Source: CAIWXH01 sp964555675
GTDB lineage: Bacteria; Chloroflexota; Chloroflexia; Chloroflexales; Chloroflexaceae
Length of the DNA stretch: 12,927 nt
Assembly (NCBI GenBank): GCA_964555675.1
Contig: CAZKTU010000195.1
Location: forward strand, 1 to 12,927
Direction of reading: 5' to 3'
The notes below the pieces were generated by a model that saw nothing but the letters and a program-made list of their open reading frames with translations, was not told the DNA's origin and did not search any database. A program made the position numbers and the translations under genes. Of this stretch, positions 5,917-12,819 are shown piece by piece (the stretch's first letter is position 1; the number at the start of each line of letters is the position of its first letter).

Positions 5917-7938
5917 ATGGCGCAACAGGATCGCTCTTTGACCACAGGCCAGGTGACGGATTCGACGGGACAACAGTCGAGACAGGCTAGGGCTGGAAGC
6001 GTCTGGCTCTGGCTTGCCGTCTTCATGTCGATGCTGGCCCTGACGGCTGTTGGCTCCGCCCTTGCTCTGGGGCGGGCCTACGATGGCGAGATAGTCCAGA
6101 ATGTAACGATCCAGGGCCTGGTGGTAAGCGGTCTGCGCCCCGACGAGGCGGCGACTGCGCTGCGCGAACGCTACACCCCCCTGCTCCAGACGCCGCTAAC
6201 AGTGCGCTTCGAGGAGCGCACCTGGACGCCAACGCCCGATGAGATCGGGCTGGAGATTGAGATTGATCATGCCGTCGAGCGTGCGTTTGCGGTGGGGCGG
6301 GGCCCCGACATCCTGATGAACCTCCAGGAGCGCAGCGCCCTGCTTCAAAAGGAACGCGACATCTCGCTCGACGTGGCCCTCGACGAGGGCCGGTTGAACA
6401 CGTACCTGAAGGCACGGGCCGAGGAGCTTGCCGTGGCCCCACGCGATGCAACCCTCACCGTCGAGCAGGGTCAGGTCATTGCGACACCGTCGCAGCCAGG
6501 CCGTGCGGTCAGCGTCGAAGGCATTGCAGAGTCGATCCGGCCAGGGCTGCTTGCGTTTGAGACGCAGAGCGTGGAGTTAACGGCCCGCGAGCTCGCGCCG
6601 GCCCTCAGCGACGCAGGTATTGCTGAGGCGAAGACACGTTTGAAGAGATTGCTGTCGCAGCCTGCCACCGTCACGATCGGCGACCAGCGGCGTGTATGGA
6701 CGCAACCTGAGCTTGGCGCGCTGGTGCAGATTGAGCGTGTGGTGAAGGATAAGAAGGCGCGACTTGATGTGGTGCTGAACAATACGCCGATCCGGGCCTG
6801 GCTCGCCGAGATTGGACCGATGTTGGAGCAGGCGCCCGTCGAACCGGGGCTACGTTGGAGCGAAGGAGCCTTGCAGATCGTCGCGCCGGGCAGCGACGGC
6901 GCGCGCCTCGACCAGGGTGCCGTACTTACGCAGATCACCGACGCGCTCTGGCAGGGGCAGGAGCAGATCGCCGTCGAGCTCACCGCAGTCCCGCCGGCAA
7001 TCCGGCCGGAGACCCTCGCCACCCTCGGTATTGTCGAGCTAGTGGCAGAGGGACACAGCGACTTTAGCGGCTCAGCGGCCTATCGCGTGCAGAATATTCG
7101 CGCCGGCGCAGCCCAGATGGAGGGGGTGCTGCTCGCGCCCGGCGAGGAGTTCTCGTTTAACCAACACGTGGGTGCCATCGACGCGAGCAATGGCTTCACC
7201 GAGGGCTACGCGATCATCCAGGGCCGCACCCAGCTGGAGTGGGGCGGCGGGGTCTGCCAGGTCTCCACCACTGTGTTCCGTGCCGCCTTCTGGGCCGGCG
7301 TGCCGATCACCGAACGCAATCAGCATTCCTTCCGCATCAGTTGGTACGAGGTCTACGAGCCGATCGGCATGGACGCCGCGATCTTCACGGGCCCGGGCGG
7401 CTATGATTTTCGCTTCGTCAACGATACGGGTAGCTGGCTGCTGATGCAGACCGAGGTCGATCTGCGCCGCGCCCGACTGACCGTGCGCCTCTTTGGGACA
7501 AAACCGGACCGCGAGGTCATCCAGACCGGGCCAGAGCTCACCAACGAGCGCCCCGCCCCGCAGGAGCCGCGCTATGTCGCCGACCTCGAGTTGCCACCGG
7601 GCGCGATCAAACAGACCGATACCAAGCGCGGCGGGATGGACGTGCGAATCGGGCGGGTTGTGCGCCAGAACGGACAGGTTCTTTACCGCGACACCTTCTT
7701 GAGCCGCTACCAACCTTGGCCTGACATCTATGCTCTAGGCCCCGGCGCCACGCCGCCAACCCCGACACCTGCCGCAACCGACCCGGCCCTGGCGCCGACC
7801 GGCCAGCCCGAGAATATCCCAGCCGAGGCGATCCCACCTGCTCAGGACACTTCCATCACCACGCCAGATGCCGAGCTCAGCGAGCAGCCGCAGCCAACGC
7901 CAGCACCGCCGGAGGCGACTCCCACAGCGGTGCCATAA
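5917..7938 (+). CDS. VanW-domain cell-wall protein, probable L,D-transpeptidase (copy 2, Pro-rich tail)
   Basis: The product is 673 residues from the ATG at 5917. An in-frame GTG lies two codons earlier (5911), and neither has a clear ribosome binding site. The layout matches copy 1: a short polar cytoplasmic tail, a membrane anchor at about 29-52, two PG_binding_4-like modules, then the VanW domain with Cys447 (GGGVCQVSTTVF) and His470 (NQHSF), and a final SRYQPWPDI. It differs from copy 1 in a 68-residue tail (606-673) rich in Pro, Thr, Ala and Glu, low in complexity and probably extended through or along the wall. DNA of the two copies differs mainly at third codon positions in the identical-protein stretch, so conservation is by selection rather than recent duplication. 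Activity is inferred as for copy 1. The merR-family gene starts only 16 bases downstream and could be co-transcribed. Confidence 0.9.
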   Translation: MAQQDRSLTTGQVTDSTGQQSRQARAGSVWLWLAVFMSMLALTAVGSALALGRAYDGEIVQNVTIQGLVVSGLRPDEAATALRERYTPLLQTPLTVRFEERTWTPTPDEIGLEIEIDHAVERAFAVGRGPDILMNLQERSALLQKERDISLDVALDEGRLNTYLKARAEELAVAPRDATLTVEQGQVIATPSQPGRAVSVEGIAESIRPGLLAFETQSVELTARELAPALSDAGIAEAKTRLKRLLSQPATVTIGDQRRVWTQPELGALVQIERVVKDKKARLDVVLNNTPIRAWLAEIGPMLEQAPVEPGLRWSEGALQIVAPGSDGARLDQGAVLTQITDALWQGQEQIAVELTAVPPAIRPETLATLGIVELVAEGHSDFSGSAAYRVQNIRAGAAQMEGVLLAPGEEFSFNQHVGAIDASNGFTEGYAIIQGRTQLEWGGGVCQVSTTVFRAAFWAGVPITERNQHSFRISWYEVYEPIGMDAAIFTGPGGYDFRFVNDTGSWLLMQTEVDLRRARLTVRLFGTKPDREVIQTGPELTNERPAPQEPRYVADLELPPGAIKQTDTKRGGMDVRIGRVVRQNGQVLYRDTFLSRYQPWPDIYALGPGATPPTPTPAATDPALAPTGQPENIPAEAIPPAQDTSITTPDAELSEQPQPTPAPPEATPTAVP

Positions 7939-7954
7939 GCAGAGGGAGAGCAGG

Positions 7955-8728
7955 ATGGTCTCCAAGCTGATGACTGTAGGGCAACTGGCGAAGCGCACAG
8001 GCCTGCGCCCGTCGGCCCTGCGCTTCTATGAGGAGCAGGAGTTGCTTCCCCCGACCGCCTATAGCGAGGGCGGCTACCGGCTCTACGATGCAGCAGCCGA
8101 GGAAACGCTGCGCTTCCTGCTGCGCGCCCAGCGGCTAGGCTTCTCGCTCGCCGACATCCGCAGGCTCCTGGCCGCGCGGCGGGCCGACGCCAGCGACGAG
8201 GCGCTCGCACAGCTTGCCGAGGCCCGCTACGTCGCCCTGGAGCGCCAGCTCACCCCGCTGCTGATCGCTCGCCACGAGTTGGCCCACCTGCTTCAGGATC
8301 TGCACGGCGGTGCGCGCCCAGCCCAGGATACCCGCCTCGCCCAGCTGATTGACCGCATCTGCGGCGACCCCCTGCACCAGCCGGCCGAGACCACGCTCGA
8401 CCGGCTGCTCGTGCTCACCGGCTGCAAGCTCATCTCCGAGGAGGGGCAAGCAGTCCGGGCGCGGCTCGGTGGCGCCCACGCCCACCTCTGGCTCGAGGGC
8501 GAGGCGTATCACATCCTGGTCGTCAGCGATGACCCGGCAGTCGGCGCAGCATTAGAGCAACTGGCGCAGCTCGAGGCCGGCTGCGCGGCCCACGGCGCCA
8601 CCAACGCCCGCGAGGTTCGCCGCACTGACGAGGGCTACCTGCTCGTCGCCCGCGGCGACGACGCCTTCCTGTACGCCCGGCTCTTCATGGCCCTGGAGGA
8701 TGCGCCGGGCACACCAGGTGGCCCTTGA
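7955..8728 (+). CDS. MerR-family metal-responsive regulator with an uncharacterised C-terminal domain
   Basis: The product is 257 residues from the ATG at 7955, with GGGAG 6 bases upstream. An ATG five codons later is possible. Residues 6-75 form the MerR winged helix: MTVGQLAKRTGLRPSALRFYE, then the wing GGYRLYD and 'LGFSLADIRRLL'. A coiled-coil dimerisation helix covers about 80-118. The usual 79-region Cys of ZntR/CadR proteins is absent. Possible ligands are Cys136 and His141 (CGDPLH), Cys157, the AHAH stretch (174-177) and Cys210. Classical MerR metal sensors have about 130-150 residues, so the segment from about 158 to 250 is an additional domain that I do not recognise. Two MerR-type operators directly downstream and the adjacent P1B ATPase gene argue that it senses a soft divalent metal and twists the long-spacer promoters into activity. 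The metal (Zn, Cd or Pb) is inferred from the ATPase. Confidence 0.85.
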   Translation: MVSKLMTVGQLAKRTGLRPSALRFYEEQELLPPTAYSEGGYRLYDAAAEETLRFLLRAQRLGFSLADIRRLLAARRADASDEALAQLAEARYVALERQLTPLLIARHELAHLLQDLHGGARPAQDTRLAQLIDRICGDPLHQPAETTLDRLLVLTGCKLISEEGQAVRARLGGAHAHLWLEGEAYHILVVSDDPAVGAALEQLAQLEAGCAAHGATNAREVRRTDEGYLLVARGDDAFLYARLFMALEDAPGTPGGP

Positions 8729-8756
8729 CTCTCAAGACGAGTTAAAGCTGTAGGCT
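8725..8756 (+). promoter_or_regulatory. MerR-type promoter/operator, copy 1
   Basis: TTGACT (8725-8730), a 20-bp spacer and TAGGCT (8751-8756) match the overlong-spacer promoters controlled by MerR proteins. The spacer carries an imperfect dyad (TCAA...TTAA). The -35 overlaps the merR stop codon (TGA at 8726-8728). Copy 2 repeats 35 of 38 bases (8720-8757 against 8963-9000). Confidence 0.75.
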
Positions 8757-8963
8757 ATCACCAGGCAGCGGGTTGTCCGTTGTCGCAGGGACTGGAACAG
8801 TATCCACGACCTGCCTATGCTCGCCCAGTACAGTAGCCTGCCGGGCATGCTCTTCCCCAAGCCTGCAGCCACCTCCCCCCAGGGATGAGGTCGCGGCCTA
8901 CCTGGAGTCGAGCTACCGGTGCCGGCCTACTATGCCCAATGGCACAACGGCTGGCAATCTGCG
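8757..8963 (+). other. Non-coding leader between the two MerR promoters
   Basis: This stretch would be transcribed from promoter copy 1. It contains only short frames without ribosome binding sites (for example ATG 8817 to TGA 8888, 23 codons) and no clear terminator hairpin. I see no supported gene. It could be the spacer left by a local duplication of the promoter, or hold a small RNA. Confidence 0.4.
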
Positions 8964-8967
8964 GCCC

Positions 8968-8999
8968 TTGACTCTCAAGGCGAGTTGAAGGTGTAGGCT
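8968..8999 (+). promoter_or_regulatory. MerR-type promoter/operator, copy 2, for the metal efflux ATPase
   Basis: TTGACT (8968-8973), a 20-bp spacer and TAGGCT (8994-8999) form the promoter. The spacer dyad is better than in copy 1: TCAA-N6-TTGA, extended by AC...GT. The pattern resembles the CadR/PbrR/ZntR operator style (ACTCT...AGGGT). Transcription would start near 9006, giving an untranslated leader of about 40 bases before the ATPase ATG at 9045, which has GAGGA at 9036-9040. Confidence 0.85.
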
Positions 9000-9044
9000 A
9001 CAGTCAGCACATCCTGCACTGCTTCTGTAACGGACGAGGATACG

Positions 9045-11294
9045 ATGAGCACACCAGCGACTGACTACCTGTTTACGATTCGTGGGATGGACTGCGCCGG
9101 CTGCGCCCGCACAGTCGAGAGCGGCGTCGCCCAGCTCCCCGGCGTAGAGGTCTGTGAGCTCAACTTCACCACCGAGCGGCTGCGGGTGCGCGGCGCGGTC
9201 GCGCGCGAGACCGTCGTGCAGCGTGTGCGCGACCTCGGCTACGACGTGGCTGAGCCCGAGGCGAACGGCGCTGTGACGGCCGCTGCACCTCCGGCGCCGG
9301 GCTTTCTTGGCTTCATGTGGTCGCGCCTGGAGACGCGGTTGGCCCTGCTCGGCGCCCTGCTGGTACTACCCGGGATCGTGCTGCACGAGATCCTCGGCTG
9401 GGACGCGCTCTGGATCGACGCCCTGGCCCTCGTCGCGATGGCCCTGACAATTGTGCCCGTCGCCCGCAGCGCCTGGCGCGCGCTCCGCTTCAACCACGAG
9501 CTGAACATCAACGCCCTTATGACGATCGCCGCCGTCGGTGCGGTGGTGATCGGCGCCTACGTCGAGGCGGGGCTGGTGATGGTGCTCTTCGCCATCGGCG
9601 AGGCTCTGGAGGGCTACACTTCCACCCGCGCCCGCCACGCGATCAAGAGTCTGATGGAGGTCGTACCGCAGACCGCGATGCGGATCAGCACGACCTGCTG
9701 CGGCTCGGGCAGTGAGGAGCGCGTCCCGGTGACTGCGCTGGAGCTTGGCGACGTCATCGTTGTGCGCCCCGGCGAGCGCATTCCTATGGATGGCGCGGTA
9801 CGGGCCGGTAGTTCGTCCGTGAACCAGGCACCGATCACCGGTGAGAGCCGGCTGGTCGAGAAGGAGCCCGGTGCTGAAGTCTTCGCCGGCAGCATAAACG
9901 GCGAGGGGAGCCTGGAGGTGACGGTCACCCACCTGGCCGCCGACACCACTATCGCCCGCATGATTCGCCTGGTCGAGGAGGCTCAGGAGCGTCGCGCCCC
10001 GGTGCAGCGCTTCGTCGACCAGTTCGCGAAGTACTACACGCCCACCGTCGTCGTGCTGGCGCTGCTTGTCGCGGCGATACCGCCGCTGCTCTTCGGCCAG
10101 CCCTTCTGGAACCCCTCGCCCGAGGAGTTCGGCTGGCTCTATCGCGGCCTGGCACTCCTGGTGGTGGCCTGCCCGTGCGCCCTGGTGATCAGCACCCCGG
10201 TGAGCATGGTGAGTGCGATGAGTGCCGCAGCGCGGAACGGTGTACTGATCAAGGGCGGGGCGTACCTGGAGGCCCTGAGCAAGGTGCGGGCGGTGGCGTT
10301 CGACAAGACCGGCACGCTCACCGCTGGACGGCCGGCGGTCGTCGCGGTTCGAGCCGCGCGCTGCCTCGAGCCAAGCCTGGCGGCTGTCGGCCACTGCGAC
10401 GCCTGTGACGACGTGCTGGCGCTGGCGAGCGCGGTCGAGCGGCGCTCCGAGCACCCGCTGGCCCACGCGATCACCACCGCCTCGGCTGAGCGCGGCCTGA
10501 ACGCGCGGCAGCCGGCAGCTGAGGGGGTGCGAGCCCTAGTGGGCCGCGGGGTCAGTGGTCTAGTCGGCGGACGCGAGGTGCTGGTGGGTAGCCACCGCCA
10601 CTTCGACGACGGGATCGCCCACAGCTCGACCCACTGCGCGGCGGCAGCACAGGACGCGGCGGCCGGGCACACCCCGGTGATGGTCAGCGTCGGGGGCAGC
10701 TATCACGGCACCATCACGGTCGCTGACACGGTGCGCGCCAGCAGTCGCTCGGCGGTGAAGCAGCTGCGGGGCCTGGGCCTGCAGGCGGTGGTGATGCTGA
10801 CCGGCGACCAGCAGGCGACAGCAGAACGCATAGGCGCCGAGGTGGGCGTGACCGACGTGCGGGCCGAGCTGCTGCCCGAGCAGAAAGTCGCGGCAGTGGA
10901 GGCTCTACAGCGTGAGTATGGCCCCATTGCGATGGTCGGCGACGGGATCAACGACACGCCGGCCCTGGCGACGGCCAGCGTGGGCATCGCCATCGGCGGG
11001 GCTCACGGCGGTACGAACCAGGCGATGGAGACAGCCGACGTGACTCTGATGAGCGACGATTTGCGGCAACTCCCCTTCGCAATCAGCCTGAGCCGGGCGG
11101 CAATGGGCACGGTCGGGGTTAACATCGCACTGAGCATCGGCATTAAGCTGGTCTTCCTCGTCCTGGTACTCCTGGGGATGGGCACGATGTGGATGGCGGT
11201 GCTCGCCGACATGGGCACCTCACTTCTCGTCACCCTCAATGGAATGCGGCTCCTGGGTTACCGGGGTCCGAAGCCCGCCAGCGATGAAGCGTGA
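9045..11294 (+). CDS. zntA/cadA-like: Zn/Cd/Pb-type P1B ATPase (heavy-metal efflux pump)
   Basis: The product is 749 residues, a normal length. It uses ATP to export divalent soft metals across the cytoplasmic membrane. An N-terminal heavy-metal-associated domain has GMDCAGC (Cys17, Cys20). The first membrane helices lie at about 100-200. The actuator has TGES at 265-268, the transport motif is CPC at 376-378, the phosphorylated Asp420 lies in DKTGT, His470-Pro471 is the nucleotide-domain HP motif, and GDGIND is at 632-637. The last helices contain Lys701 and Asp722 (ADMG), the Lys/Asp pair typical of the P1B-2 (Zn/Cd/Pb) group as opposed to copper pumps. Unusual extra thiols are present: Cys218-Cys219 in the actuator, Cys440, Cys451 and Cys454 (HCDAC) between DKTGT and the HP motif, and Cys531. 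The promoter is MerR-type, so metal induction is expected. It heads a three-gene operon. Confidence 0.93.
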   Translation: MSTPATDYLFTIRGMDCAGCARTVESGVAQLPGVEVCELNFTTERLRVRGAVARETVVQRVRDLGYDVAEPEANGAVTAAAPPAPGFLGFMWSRLETRLALLGALLVLPGIVLHEILGWDALWIDALALVAMALTIVPVARSAWRALRFNHELNINALMTIAAVGAVVIGAYVEAGLVMVLFAIGEALEGYTSTRARHAIKSLMEVVPQTAMRISTTCCGSGSEERVPVTALELGDVIVVRPGERIPMDGAVRAGSSSVNQAPITGESRLVEKEPGAEVFAGSINGEGSLEVTVTHLAADTTIARMIRLVEEAQERRAPVQRFVDQFAKYYTPTVVVLALLVAAIPPLLFGQPFWNPSPEEFGWLYRGLALLVVACPCALVISTPVSMVSAMSAAARNGVLIKGGAYLEALSKVRAVAFDKTGTLTAGRPAVVAVRAARCLEPSLAAVGHCDACDDVLALASAVERRSEHPLAHAITTASAERGLNARQPAAEGVRALVGRGVSGLVGGREVLVGSHRHFDDGIAHSSTHCAAAAQDAAAGHTPVMVSVGGSYHGTITVADTVRASSRSAVKQLRGLGLQAVVMLTGDQQATAERIGAEVGVTDVRAELLPEQKVAAVEALQREYGPIAMVGDGINDTPALATASVGIAIGGAHGGTNQAMETADVTLMSDDLRQLPFAISLSRAAMGTVGVNIALSIGIKLVFLVLVLLGMGTMWMAVLADMGTSLLVTLNGMRLLGYRGPKPASDEA

Positions 11295-11301
11295 GGCAGC
11301 G

Positions 11302-11796
11302 ATGATCGCCGCGAGCAACACTACCCTGAACTGCCCGCCCGAGCGCGCCTGGCAGGAGGTGCAGACGAGTCGTCTGCTTGCCTATATCACCGCGCCGCTG
11401 GTGGCTTTTGAGCCCGTGGATCCGCCGGCGCTCCCCGAGCTCTGGGCGGAGGGGCGCTATCTGGTGCGGATGCGCCTGTTCGGCCGTATCCCCTTTGGGA
11501 CGCAGTGGATTGTGATCACGAGGCCGGTCATCGATTCGACGCCGGGCCGCCAGCGCTACGAGCTGCGTGACAACGGCCACGGCGATGTGATTACGACCTG
11601 GGATCACTGGATTATTCTGCGTGAGACCGAGGATGGGCGCACCCACTACACTGACAGAGTCGAGGTGCAGGCCGGGCTGATAACGCCCTTCATCTGGGCG
11701 TACGCGAGCCTGTTCTATCGCTACCGGCAGCATCGCTGGCGCCAGCTTGTCGCGCGCAACTTCGCCTACCCAGAGCGGAGACACGCCAACCTATGA
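11302..11796 (+). CDS. SRPBCC-like (START/polyketide cyclase fold) protein
   Basis: The product is 164 residues from the ATG at 11302, preceded by GAGG five bases upstream. An ATG at 11284 overlaps the ATPase end but has a weaker site. The opening 'TTLNCPPERAWQEV' strand-then-helix pattern, alternating strands through 'TQWIVITR', 'RQRYELRDNG', 'TTWDHWIIL' and a long C-terminal helix (FIWAYASLFYRYRQHRWRQLV) fit the SRPBCC ligand-binding fold. The assignment is by pattern only and no ligand can be named. The C-terminal helix is aromatic and basic, which could suit membrane or lipid contact. The gene is 7 bases downstream of the ATPase and overlaps the next gene by 4 bases, so it is co-transcribed with both. 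Confidence 0.65.
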   Translation: MIAASNTTLNCPPERAWQEVQTSRLLAYITAPLVAFEPVDPPALPELWAEGRYLVRMRLFGRIPFGTQWIVITRPVIDSTPGRQRYELRDNGHGDVITTWDHWIILRETEDGRTHYTDRVEVQAGLITPFIWAYASLFYRYRQHRWRQLVARNFAYPERRHANL

Positions 11797-12425
11797 ACAA
11801 TGTAATTCCTCAGGGCGCAGCCTGGAACCGCGCCCGCTACAGCGCCTACGCTCCGTTCTACGACACGATCGTCGGACCACTCCAGAATGGTCGACGCCGC
11901 TCAATCGAGCTGCTCGATCTCCAGCCTGGCGAGCACCTGCTAATTGTCGGCTGCGGCACAGGCCTAGATCTTCCGCTCCTGCCGGCCAATGTACAGGTGA
12001 CTACGTTCGATCTGACGCCGGCGATGGTCCACCGCACTGTGGCGCGGGCGACCAAGCTTGGGCGCGCCGTCGATGCTGCGGTGATGAACGGGCAACAGGT
12101 AGCGCTCGCAGATAGCGCCTTCGACGCAGTGATCCTGCACCTCATCCTCGCCGTGATCCCTGACCCGATGGCCTGCGCCCGTGAGGTGGCACGGCTGCTT
12201 CGCCCTGGTGGCCGAGTGGCGATCTTCGACAAGTGGTTGCCGGAGGATGCGCAGCCCTCGCCGCTTCGTCGGGCGGTCAATGTCGTGACGAGCGCTGCCT
12301 TCTCTGACATCAACCGGCAACTTCGGCCCATCCTGGAGGGAGCAGGCCTCCAACGTATGCACGACGAGCCGGCCGGGCTTGGGGGCGTGTATCAGGTGGC
12401 TCTGGCCATCCGGCCAACTCATTAA
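11793..12425 (+). CDS. Class I SAM-dependent methyltransferase, PmtA/UbiE-like
   Basis: The product is 210 residues. The start overlaps the preceding stop as ATGA, so translation is probably coupled. SAM-binding motif I is LLIVGCGTGLDLPLLP (49-64), with acidic Asp73 after strand 2. 'FDAVILHLILAVIPDP' (110-125) and 'LLRPGGRVAIFD' (135-146) are the later motifs of the fold. The N-terminal 'YAPFYDTIVGPLQNGRRRSIELLDLQPGE' pattern is typical of phosphatidylethanolamine N-methyltransferases of the PmtA type and of UbiE relatives. The likely substrate is thus a lipid or quinone, but this is inferred from pattern. Its place behind a metal efflux pump and an SRPBCC protein suggests a joint response that alters the membrane under metal stress, or a metabolite link not yet known. 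Confidence 0.85.
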   Translation: MNNVIPQGAAWNRARYSAYAPFYDTIVGPLQNGRRRSIELLDLQPGEHLLIVGCGTGLDLPLLPANVQVTTFDLTPAMVHRTVARATKLGRAVDAAVMNGQQVALADSAFDAVILHLILAVIPDPMACAREVARLLRPGGRVAIFDKWLPEDAQPSPLRRAVNVVTSAAFSDINRQLRPILEGAGLQRMHDEPAGLGGVYQVALAIRPTH

Positions 12426-12450
12426 CGGGGCAGTTCGGACTTGCTACAAT
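12422..12450 (+). promoter_or_regulatory. Promoter overlapping the methyltransferase stop codon
   Basis: TTAACG (12422-12427), a 17-bp spacer and TACAAT (12445-12450) are close to the sigma70 consensus. TG at 12442-12443 makes an extended -10. Transcription would begin at about 12457, at the ATG at 12458, giving a leaderless mRNA like that predicted for position 354. Confidence 0.55.
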
Positions 12451-12457
12451 CCTCACA

Positions 12458-12658
12458 ATGTTTGTGCTGAGTTCAAGAACGCGCGGGTGCTCCAGCAACG
12501 AAGTGAACATTCGCTCGTGCCGGTCGCCTGCGCGTTCTATCTCAGCGCCATACTGCCCGACACGCAGCTGCTTGAGGGCAAGACGGGCAAGCAGACAGGG
12601 CCTGGCACAGGGTGCGCTGAGCATCCTGTTCATGCTCACCTGCTACCCCGCCCGCTGA
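12458..12658 (+). CDS. Leaderless reading frame of doubtful coding quality
   Basis: The 66-codon frame begins at the ATG placed seven bases after a strong -10 element. That placement is its only support. The product is rich in Arg and Ser and unlike a folded protein until its last 20 residues (a short hydrophobic run near 'GALSILFMLTC'). The frame one register away (12487-12819) has better codon statistics. Either this start is used and the gene is frameshifted, or the ATG is a coincidence. Confidence 0.2.
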   Translation: MFVLSSRTRGCSSNEVNIRSCRSPARSISAPYCPTRSCLRARRASRQGLAQGALSILFMLTCYPAR

Positions 12659-12819
12659 CCGAGGGGACACTGCTTACCAGCGTAGTCGCCCTGGCCACAC
12701 TCATCGCTCGGCCGCTGCGCCGCCAGCGTGCTCCGCGCTCCCTCACCTATGATATTGTTGCCCCACTGACCCCGCCCCCACGCAGCGGCCATCAATCCAT
12801 CGTGACCCCAGTGGCGTAA
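12487..12819 (+). CDS. Possible small His/Cys envelope protein, start unclear
   Basis: The frame is open with GTG candidates at 12487 and 12517, neither with a ribosome binding site, and ends at TAA 12817-12819 (100-110 residues). Most third codon positions are G or C, as in real genes here. Features visible are a short hydrophobic start (VPVACAFYLSAIL), a CAEHPVHAH cluster, a moderately hydrophobic stretch (TLLTSVVALATLIA), a basic run and a Pro-rich end (APLTPPP). The order recalls the 354-770 protein (HEHCAIHC, hydrophobic segment, ATPPLSPPP), but similarity is weak. A -1 shift from the leaderless ATG at 12458 would join the two frames. It could equally be non-coding. Confidence 0.25.
   Translation: MLQQRSEHSLVPVACAFYLSAILPDTQLLEGKTGKQTGPGTGCAEHPVHAHLLPRPLTEGTLLTSVVALATLIARPLRRQRAPRSLTYDIVAPLTPPPRSGHQSIVTPVA

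Noticed and set aside
8773..8988. 71-codon frame with several Cys between the MerR promoters
   Set aside because: It starts at a TTG without a ribosome binding site, has irregular composition and runs through promoter copy 2.
9366..10466. Long minus-strand frame of about 366 codons inside the ATPase gene
   Set aside because: It lies fully antisense to a P1B ATPase with all motifs intact; such frames are a common by-product of GC-rich codon use.
12310..12639. Minus-strand frame of 109 codons overlapping the methyltransferase end
   Set aside because: It overlaps the methyltransferase antisense by more than 100 bases and no promoter or ribosome binding site was found; composition alone was not enough.
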